14,037 nt of DNA, from contig NZ_CALCDX010000211.1 of assembly GCF_937900395.1 (NCBI RefSeq), positions 1-14,037 on the forward strand, in the 5' to 3' direction. The notes under the pieces are model-generated. The model was given only the letters and a program-made list of their open reading frames with translations. It had not been told where the DNA came from and ran no database searches. Positions 7,148-14,037 of the stretch are shown here, in pieces; position 1 is the stretch's first letter; every line of letters starts with the position of its first letter. A program made the position numbers and the translations under genes. This DNA comes from an uncultured Caulobacter sp. (GTDB lineage: Bacteria > Pseudomonadota > Alphaproteobacteria > Caulobacterales > Caulobacteraceae).

Positions 7148-7300
7148 TTACTTTGATCCTGAGTGGCGTGCGTTTAACTCGGCGATGAACGCGTCGAAAT
7201 CGAAGTCCTCGACGAAGCCGCTTTCCTCGCCCTCTTTCAGCTCGGCCCTCAACTTAGCCAGCTTCGCTTCGTGTTCAGCGCCCTCGCGAGTCTGATCCAT
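7148..7300 (-). CDS. ParD-like antitoxin remnant or short orphan antitoxin
   Basis: Small gene of 50 codons. The ATG at 7300 has a textbook GGAGG 6 bases upstream; another in-frame ATG two codons earlier is too close to that site. The protein reads MDQTREGAEHEAKLAKLRAE, then LKEGEESGFVEDFDFDAF and IAELNARHSGSK. The heptad-like E-A-K-L-A-K-L-R-A-E-L-K-E-G-E-E-S-G helix followed by an acidic F-D-F-D-A-F-I tail matches the C-terminal, toxin-binding half of ParD antitoxins. The N-terminal ribbon-helix-helix DNA-binding half is absent: a TGA blocks the frame a few codons upstream of the ATG. No ParE toxin gene follows; the next DNA is the inverted repeat. It may be a decayed toxin-antitoxin locus or a stand-alone anti-toxin peptide. 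It is divergent from prmC. Confidence 0.6.
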   Translation of the reverse strand: MDQTREGAEHEAKLAKLRAELKEGEESGFVEDFDFDAFIAELNARHSGSK

Positions 7301-7384
7301 TTTCATCCTCCGCGTATCCAAGATAGCTCATCCGAGCTTCAAACACACCTCGCCTCCCGGCCGCCGACACGCTACATCCTCGCC

Positions 7385-8254
7385 ATGACCCAGACCCTCG
7401 TCAAAGCCTGGACCGCCGCCAAGGATCGCCTGAAGGACGCCGGCATCGATCAGCCCTCGATCGACGCGCGCCTGATGCTGGAGGTCGCCGCCGGCGTCAC
7501 GCGCACCGAGATCGTCACCGATCCCTATCGCGAGCTGACCGCCGAGCAGGCCGCGACGCTTGACGCCTATCTGACCCGCCGCGCCCGCCGCGAGCCGGTC
7601 AGCCACATCATCGGCCGCAAGGGCTTCTGGAAGATCCTGCTGCAGGTGAACAAGAACGTGCTGACCCCGCGTCCCGAGACCGAGGTCATCGTCGACGAGG
7701 TGCTGAAGGCCTTCCCCGAGGCCATGCCGTTCTCGATGCTGGACCTGGGGGTCGGCTCGGGCACGATCCTGCTGGCGGTGCTGGCCGAGCGCCCGGCCGC
7801 CAAGGGCCTGGGCGTGGACGCCTCCAGCGAGGCCCTGGCCGTGGCGCGCGACAACGCCGCCAACCTGGACCTCAACAATCGCGCGGCCTTCCTGCACGGC
7901 GACTGGACGGCGGGCCTCTCCGACGCCAGCTTCGACCTCGTGGTCTCCAATCCGCCCTACATCCCGACGGCGGTGATCGAGACCCTCGAGCCGGAAGTGC
8001 GCGACCACGAACCGCGTCTGGCCCTGGACGGCGGCGAGGACGGCCTGGAGGCCTACCGCCTGCTGGCGCCGGAGATCCTGCGGGTGCTGAAGCCCGGCGG
8101 CATGTTCGCCGTCGAGATCGGCTACGACCAGTCCAAGGCCGTTGAAGCCCTGTTCAACGCCGCGGGCGCGCAGCAGGTTCGGACCATCAAGGACCTGTCC
8201 ACGCACGACCGTGTGGTGACCGGGGTGAAAAATCCCTTGGAAACCGGGGCGTGA
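7385..8254 (+). CDS. prmC: Peptide chain release factor N5-glutamine methyltransferase PrmC
   Basis: Cytoplasmic enzyme (289 residues; E. coli PrmC/HemK has 277) that methylates, with SAM, the glutamine of the GGQ motif in release factors RF1 and RF2, making termination efficient. The N-terminal helical release-factor-binding domain spans about 1-85 and ends in SHIIGRKGFW. The motif LTPRPETE (93-100), the SAM loop LDLGVGSGT (119-127), GLGVDASSEAL (141-151) and the catalytic substrate-glutamine clamp SNPPYIP (188-194) are all intact. The start at 7385 is chosen because homology begins at MTQTLVKAWTAAKDRL; the frame is open upstream but that part looks unrelated. No clear Shine-Dalgarno is seen, which suggests a leaderless or short-leader message. 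From memory prmC often follows prfA in this class; here the upstream neighbour is the divergent ParD-like gene instead. Confidence 0.93.
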   Translation: MTQTLVKAWTAAKDRLKDAGIDQPSIDARLMLEVAAGVTRTEIVTDPYRELTAEQAATLDAYLTRRARREPVSHIIGRKGFWKILLQVNKNVLTPRPETEVIVDEVLKAFPEAMPFSMLDLGVGSGTILLAVLAERPAAKGLGVDASSEALAVARDNAANLDLNNRAAFLHGDWTAGLSDASFDLVVSNPPYIPTAVIETLEPEVRDHEPRLALDGGEDGLEAYRLLAPEILRVLKPGGMFAVEIGYDQSKAVEALFNAAGAQQVRTIKDLSTHDRVVTGVKNPLETGA

Positions 8255-8500
8255 ACCGCTAGACGAGTCCTGTCTCCTTCCAGATCGCCGGGTGATGGGA
8301 AAAGCGAGCGCTTAAGGCGCTGGCGAGGCTCCCCCGGCAGGCGCGCCCGGTCCGCCGGTCGCCGCGCCGCAAAGAGCAGGGCGGGGGCTCTACGGAAACC
8401 AGTGTCTCTGACATCGACGAGGGGTCGACCCGCCTAGAGACCAGCAAGGCCGGATGCGCCAGCTCAAGACTGACCTCCCCGGACAGGTTCAGAAGAGAAC
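8255..8500 (+). other. Gene-free stretch with hairpin potential upstream of the DUF4167 gene
   Basis: No convincing gene lies in these 246 bases. A minus-strand open frame of 62 codons (8259-8447) has no recognisable family and poor codon bias, so it was not called. Several short inverted repeats are visible: AGCGC-TTAAG-GCGCT at about 8309-8323; and a nested structure in which GTCTCT (8404-8409) can pair with AGAGAC (8436-8441) around an inner stem TCGAC (8414-8418) with GTCGA (8424-8428). The last structure ends about 60 bases before the DUF4167 start and could be a leader hairpin or part of a small RNA. I recognise no known riboswitch or RNA family. Confidence 0.35.
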
Positions 8501-9538
8501 ATGAGAGATTTCAAGGGCATGAAGCGCCAGCGGGGCCGCAACAATCGTGGCGGCAACGGCGGCAAGCCTCAGCAGCACAACGCCAACCGCGCGTTCGATT
8601 CGAACGGTCCGGAAGGCGTGAAGGTGCGCGGCGCGGCCCAGAGCGTCTACGAGAAGTACCAGCAGCTGGCCCGGGACGCCTCGTCGTCCGGCGACCGGGT
8701 GCTGGCGGAAAACTATCTCCAGCACGCCGAGCACTATTTCCGCGTTCTGCGCGCGATCCAGCCGAATCGTCCGGTGGCCGACATCGTCGGCAAGGACGTC
8801 TACGCCGCCTACGAGATCGACTTCGAGGCCGAGCCGCCGGAGGAGCCGGAAGTCGCCGAGACGCCGGCCGAGGGCCAGGCCCAGGGCGAAGGCGCCGAGG
8901 GCGAGGGCGGCGAGCAACGCCGCGACCGCTTCGAAGGCCGCGATCGGAACCGCGATCGTGACCGCGACCGCAACCGCGACGACCGCAACCGCGATGGCGA
9001 AGGCCGCCGCGACCGTTGGCGCGACCGCGACGACCGTGATCGTGACCGCAGCCGCGACGACCGTCCCCGTGATGATCGTCCGCGCGACGATCGCCCCCGG
9101 GATGATCGTCCTCGCGAAGATCGCTTCCGCGACCGCGATGATCGTCCGCGCGAAGACCGCGCCGCCGAGGGCGAACAGCCGCAAGGCGAGGGCGAGTACC
9201 GCGAAGGCCGCCGCCGCCGCGATCGCAATCGCGATCGCGACCGCGATTGGCAGCCGCGCGGCGAGCGCGATCCGATGGCCGTGATCGAGCCGGAAGCCTC
9301 GCCCCTGACCGCCGAAGCGCCGGCCAGCGAGGGCTCGCCCCTGCTGCGCGGCCAGGACGGCGCCGTCAGCCACGCCCCGGCCTTCCTCGGCCGCAAGACC
9401 GAACGCGCCGAACCCGCGCCGGCGCCCGAAGCGTCGGCCGAAGGCGAAGAGGTCAAGAAGCCCCGCCGCCGCCGCGCCCCGCGCAGCTTCGAGGCGGGCG
9501 AGGGCGCCCCGGCCGAGGGCGGCTCCGACGAGGGCTGA
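8501..9538 (+). CDS. DUF4167 domain protein with long Arg/Asp-rich disordered tail
   Basis: Protein of 345 residues. The N-terminal ~85 residues (GMKRQRGRNNRGGNGGKPQQ, then VRGAAQSVYEKYQQLARDAS and GDRVLAENYLQHAEHYFRVL) are the DUF4167 domain, an alphaproteobacterial family usually found by prmC and clpB. A basic, Arg/Gly/Asn-rich leader precedes a helical hairpin. After an acidic Glu-rich spacer (about 108-138) comes an Arg/Asp-dominated low-complexity region (about 139-250), containing four exact DDRPR repeats at residues 186-205. An Ala/Glu/Pro tail with a basic patch (KKPRRRRAPR, 319-328) ends the protein. This architecture suits nucleic-acid or ribosome association and possibly condensate formation, but that is inference; I know of no established function. 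The start has AGAAGAG upstream. A strong intrinsic terminator follows at 9569-9598, so the gene ends its own transcription unit. Confidence 0.88.
   Translation: MRDFKGMKRQRGRNNRGGNGGKPQQHNANRAFDSNGPEGVKVRGAAQSVYEKYQQLARDASSSGDRVLAENYLQHAEHYFRVLRAIQPNRPVADIVGKDVYAAYEIDFEAEPPEEPEVAETPAEGQAQGEGAEGEGGEQRRDRFEGRDRNRDRDRDRNRDDRNRDGEGRRDRWRDRDDRDRDRSRDDRPRDDRPRDDRPRDDRPREDRFRDRDDRPREDRAAEGEQPQGEGEYREGRRRRDRNRDRDRDWQPRGERDPMAVIEPEASPLTAEAPASEGSPLLRGQDGAVSHAPAFLGRKTERAEPAPAPEASAEGEEVKKPRRRRAPRSFEAGEGAPAEGGSDEG
9056..9130 (+). repeat. 15-base coding tandem repeat (DDRPR units)
   Basis: Four consecutive 15-base units encode D-D-R-P-R, starting at 9056, 9071, 9086 and 9101. A fifth degenerate unit (E-D-R-F-R) follows at 9116, and another DDRPR appears after a short insert. 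The units differ at many third codon positions (GAC/GAT, CGT/CGC/CGG, CCC/CCG/CCT) while the peptide is unchanged. The repeat is therefore old and kept at protein level, not a fresh slippage product. Confidence 0.8.
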
Positions 9539-9568
9539 TCCTTCGGGTCAGTCGCCTGACGACGTGTG

Positions 9569-9598
9569 AAAGGGGGCCGCGAAAGCGGCTCCCTTTTT
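9569..9598 (+). terminator. Intrinsic terminator after the DUF4167 gene
   Basis: GGGGGCCGC (9572-9580), GAAA tetraloop (9581-9584) and GCGGCTCCC (9585-9593) form a 9-bp stem with one G-U pair, followed by TTTTT (9594-9598). The AAA before the stem can extend pairing into the T-run. It lies 31 bases after the DUF4167 stop. A smaller hairpin, GTCAG-TCGC-CTGAC, lies just before it at 9547-9560. Confidence 0.9.
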
Positions 9599-9670
9599 CG
9601 TTGGGCGACGCCGTCGAACTTCCGCCGCCGCGTGGCGTTAGCCTGGGTCGTCCACCTCCAGGAGCCACCC

Positions 9671-10261
9671 ATGCGCTTCGTTGCCGCGCTCGCTCTTTCG
9701 ATACTGGCCGCCGGTCCCGCCTCGGCGGCTTCCGGCGACTGGCGTTCCGACGCCGACCGGGCGGACATCCGCCGGGTGGAGCGGCTGGACGAGGCCTGGA
9801 ACGCGGCGTTGTCGGAAGCGCGGGCTCAGGGCCACGGCCGGGAGCTGACGCGTCTGGGCGCGCTGGCCGATCCTCGCGTCTCGCTGCCGCGCCCGCAGCC
9901 GACGCCGGGCGCCTATCGCTGCCGCACGATCAAGCTGGGTTCGCAGAACGGCGGACCCGGCCTCGTCGCCTATGGCTGGTTCCGCTGCCGGGTGGCGCTG
10001 ACGCCGGGCGGCGACCTCGTGCTGGAGAAGGTCACCGGCTCGCAGCGCCAGGCCGGCCATCTCTATCCCGAGGCCTCGCGTCGCCTGGTGTTCCTGGGCG
10101 CGGTGGCCTGGGGAAGCGGCGAGGGCCGCGCCCAGTACGGCCGGGATCGCGAGCGCGACCAGGTCGGCGTCTTCGAGCGCATCGGGACCGGCCGCTATCG
10201 CCTGGCGCTGCCGTGGCCGCGCCAGGAGTCGAAACTCGACCTGCTGGAGCTACGGCGATGA
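9671..10261 (+). CDS. Exported DUF4893-like protein
   Basis: Predicted periplasmic protein of 196 residues. It begins MRFVAALALSILAAGPASA followed by ASGDW, a clean signal peptide with likely cleavage near residue 19. I took ATG 9671, not the longer open frame, because it gives the signal peptide and has GGAG about 6 bases upstream. The mature part opens with a helical segment WRSDADRADIRRVERLDEAWNAALSEA, then PTPGAYRCRTIKLGS and GWFRCRVAL. The two cysteines, each in an R-C-R context, could form a disulphide in the periplasm. A beta-rich half follows, with LVFLGAVAWG and a terminal RYRLALPWP. The pattern matches my recollection of DUF4893; the family name is tentative and no function is known. 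The gene sits 72 bases after the terminator of the preceding unit and so has its own promoter. Confidence 0.75.
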   Translation: MRFVAALALSILAAGPASAASGDWRSDADRADIRRVERLDEAWNAALSEARAQGHGRELTRLGALADPRVSLPRPQPTPGAYRCRTIKLGSQNGGPGLVAYGWFRCRVALTPGGDLVLEKVTGSQRQAGHLYPEASRRLVFLGAVAWGSGEGRAQYGRDRERDQVGVFERIGTGRYRLALPWPRQESKLDLLELRR

Positions 10262-10377
10262 TCGGCGCGCCGCGCGACGAGATGACAATTCGGTAAGGTC
10301 GCGGCGGGGTCGGTTGCGCGCGGTCCTCACGCCGGAGATAAGCTTATGTCGTGTTGGAAACATTTCTCGCCGAGCCC

Positions 10378-11148
10378 ATGGCCCTCATCCGCCGTCTGAC
10401 CCTGCCGCTGCTCCTGGCCGCCGCGACCGCGCTGGGCGGCTGCGCCTATAACGCCGACCTCGGCCGGGATCAGTTGCTGATCGTCAAGGACGACAACCTG
10501 GCCGCCGAGGGCGAGAAGGCTTGGGCCGACACGCTGCGCACGGCCTACATCTCCAAGGAGCCCCGCAAGAACGAGCGGGTGCGCGCCGTCGGCCAGCGGG
10601 TGATCGAGGCGGCGGGCCTGTCGAACCGTCCCTGGGACTACGCGGTGTTTCTGGACGAGGCGCCGAACGCCTTCGTCCTCCCCGGCGGCCACGTCGGGGT
10701 GACGGTGGGCCTGCTGGCCATGGTCCAGAACGACGACCAGCTGGCGGCGGTCATCGGCCACGAGGCCGGCCACGTCGTCGCCCACCACGCGGCCGAGCGC
10801 GCCTCGCAGCAGACCACGGCCAAGGTGCTGCTGGGCATCGCCGGCGCGGCGGCGGGGAGCAGCGATTTCGGCAAGCTCCTGAAGGACCACGGCGACGAGG
10901 CGGCCAAGTACGGCGTGCTCTTGCCCTTCTCACGAAAGCAGGAGCTGGAAGCCGACCGCCTGGGCGTCGACTTCATGCAGCGGGCCGGCTACCGCCCCCG
11001 CGAGGCCGTGAAGCTGTGGGAGAACATGCAGGCCATGGACGAGGCCAAGGGCGCCGCGGGCGCCCAGGGCGATCTGGGCTCGACCCACCCGTCCGACGCG
11101 GTGCGGATCCAGGCCCTGGAACGATATCTGGCGAGCCGAGGCTGGTAG
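10378..11148 (+). CDS. M48-family metallopeptidase lipoprotein
   Basis: Zinc metalloprotease of 256 residues, probably lipid-anchored in the periplasm. The N-terminus MALIRRLTLPLLLAAATALG ends in a lipobox LGGC with Cys22 as the acylation site. The zinc site HEAGH (128-132) lies in VIGHEAGHVVAHHAAERAS. The downstream acidic ligand motif ELEAD (189-193) lies in FSRKQELEADRLGVDFM, and the preceding FVLPGGHVGVTVGLL strand is the usual M48 substrate-edge strand. The protein is catalytically complete and comparable in size to LoiP/YcaL-type enzymes, and lacks the TPR domain of BepA. The family degrades misfolded outer-membrane or periplasmic proteins. It lies directly before clpB in the same orientation (96 bp gap), fitting a quality-control block. 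A GTG at 10351 is an alternative start but would leave extra residues before the signal sequence. Confidence 0.92.
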   Translation: MALIRRLTLPLLLAAATALGGCAYNADLGRDQLLIVKDDNLAAEGEKAWADTLRTAYISKEPRKNERVRAVGQRVIEAAGLSNRPWDYAVFLDEAPNAFVLPGGHVGVTVGLLAMVQNDDQLAAVIGHEAGHVVAHHAAERASQQTTAKVLLGIAGAAAGSSDFGKLLKDHGDEAAKYGVLLPFSRKQELEADRLGVDFMQRAGYRPREAVKLWENMQAMDEAKGAAGAQGDLGSTHPSDAVRIQALERYLASRGW

Positions 11149-11153
11149 ACCTT

Positions 11154-11173
11154 GTGTGGCCGATCAGCCACAC
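11154..11173. terminator. Candidate hairpin between the M48 gene and clpB
   Basis: GTGTGGC (11154-11160), a CGATCA loop and GCCACAC (11167-11173) form a perfect 7-bp stem starting 6 bases after the M48 stop codon. No T-run follows, so it is a weak intrinsic terminator or a 3'-end stabiliser. Confidence 0.45.
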
Positions 11174-11199
11174 CTAAATCCCGCTCAGGACGCGTTGTG

Positions 11200-11224
11200 C
11201 TTGATCAAGGCGACGCGTCCCGAT
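11200..11224 (+). promoter_or_regulatory. Candidate heat-shock (sigma-32 type) promoter for clpB
   Basis: CTTGATC at 11200-11206 and CCCGAT at 11219-11224 are 12 bases apart. This resembles the sigma-32 pattern CTTGAA-N12-14-CCCCAT, expected for clpB. The leader would be very short: the ribosome binding site GGGGA (11236-11240) starts only about 12 bases past the -10 box. That tight spacing lowers confidence. Confidence 0.4.
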
Positions 11225-11244
11225 CCGCCTAGGAAGGGGACATT

Positions 11245-13464
<2,220 letters not shown>

Positions 13465-13494
<30 letters not shown>

Positions 13495-14037
13495 GAATAT
13501 CCCTTCCGATTTTTTGTGCGATACCTACAGAATAAAAAAGGTTGTCTCTCAACACATCTTTAGTAAGGGTAAAACGATATTGAGATTGTACTAAAACATA
13601 AGTGTTGCTGCTGAAGTTAGCCTGCAAGCCTAAACCTGCTGGAACATAAGCACCAAACTCTTTACCATACAATCCACCACCGATACCGGTAGTAAGGAAC
13701 ATATTGAAAACACTTTCTTCTTTCAGCGCTTTAATATTTATGCTTGGTTCAACTTCAATACCGATTTTGTTGGTACCTGGCGTATAAATACCTCTGTCTT
13801 CAGCCTCGTAATCATGAAACATCAGACTTGCTTTTGCAGACAAGTCAACTTTTGGTGCAATCAACCTCCAATATGAAAGTGAAAAACCAAGATCCAGTTC
13901 TCTCAGACCAGTCAGTGTTTTAGGACCGCTGTTATCTTTCCAAACGCGAGGGGTTTTTACATCGAGGGCATTCAGGTGGATTCCAACCAAACTCCTCTTT
14001 TGAAAGGAGCTTTTATCTGGGCAACCTGGGTCCACGT
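13465..14037 (-). CDS. Outer-membrane beta-barrel / OmpA-family protein, Bacteroidota type, both ends missing
   Basis: Partial gene entering from the right edge on the minus strand. The visible protein has alternating amphipathic strands typical of an outer-membrane barrel: ELDLGFSLSYWRLIAPKVDL, SAKASLMFHDYEAEDRGIY, NKIGIEVEPSINIKALKEES, FNMFLTTGIGGGLYGKEFGA, YVPAGLGLQANFSSNTYVLV and SQYRFTLTKDVLRDNLFYSV. It then has GIAQKIGRDIPKVV and a proline run. In Bacteroidota such barrels are followed, after a proline-rich linker, by a peptidoglycan-binding OmpA domain; here the frame passes into antisense clpB instead, so that domain is lost. The 5' start and signal peptide lie outside the window; a GTG at 14035 opens the frame but is unlikely to be the start. 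The low G+C and family type point to a different phylum from the rest. The exact family is judged by eye. Confidence 0.72.

Noticed and set aside
7148..7300. A complete toxin-antitoxin module
   Set aside because: Only the C-terminal half of an antitoxin is present and no toxin gene exists on either side.
8259..8447. Minus-strand 62-codon frame between prmC and the DUF4167 gene
   Set aside because: No start signal or family resemblance; Ser/Arg-rich composition expected of noncoding GC-rich DNA.
9056..9130. Possible CRISPR-like array
   Set aside because: Units are only 15 bases, contiguous without spacers and in frame within a gene.
8809..9768. Minus-strand frames opposite the DUF4167 tail (Ser/Arg-rich and Ala/Ile/Val-rich)
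   Set aside because: They are readings of the same 15-base repeat in other frames; the plus-strand protein has a real N-terminal domain and a terminator after it.

Overview
Most of the window (about 1600 to 13450) is high-GC alphaproteobacterial chromosome. By recalled protein similarity it is most like Caulobacter or a close relative. The supporting signs are a single-Cache/HAMP chemotaxis receptor, a PrmC-DUF4167-M48-ClpB neighbourhood, strongly GC-biased third codon positions, and a nested GTCATCCCGCG-type intergenic repeat.

Both ends look foreign to that core. At the left, 1 to about 1595 (minus strand) holds the end of a TRAP transporter operon: the 3' part of dctP, then dctQ, then the first 50 codons of dctM. 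It is joined in frame to the 5' half of the chemotaxis receptor inside one open frame (786-2633). At the right, about 13450-14037 falls to roughly 38 % G+C (80 % just upstream). It encodes, on the minus strand, part of a Bacteroidota-type outer-membrane beta-barrel protein ending in a proline-codon run. That run merges with the clpB sequence through GGTGGCGGT-like triplets. ClpB is therefore cut at about residue 735-745 of an expected ~860. The simplest reading is a contig or clone assembled from three source genomes, with joins near 1595 and 13460. A natural fusion or transfer is less likely.

Layout of the core: methyl-accepting chemotaxis receptor (minus, 5' part only); an AT-richer promoter gap; an exported DUF3108-like protein (minus); a GNAT acetyltransferase (minus), divergent across a 7-bp palindrome from a small SAM-dependent methyltransferase (plus); a YihY/BrkB-family membrane protein (minus), whose stop codon overlaps the methyltransferase stop; a MOSC-domain protein (plus); a paired inverted repeat; a 50-codon ParD-like antitoxin remnant (minus); prmC (plus); a 246-bp gap with hairpin potential; a DUF4167 protein with a long Arg/Asp-rich disordered tail (plus) and a strong intrinsic terminator; an exported DUF4893-like protein (plus); an M48 metallopeptidase lipoprotein (plus); and clpB (plus, truncated). 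The prmC to clpB stretch is a housekeeping block for translation termination and protein quality control.

I see no convincing undescribed system. The most striking object, a receptor-TRAP-binding-protein 'fusion', is better explained as a chimeric join. The items most worth checking are the two joins, the orphan ParD-like gene, the repeat pair, and the possible leader structure before the DUF4167 gene.
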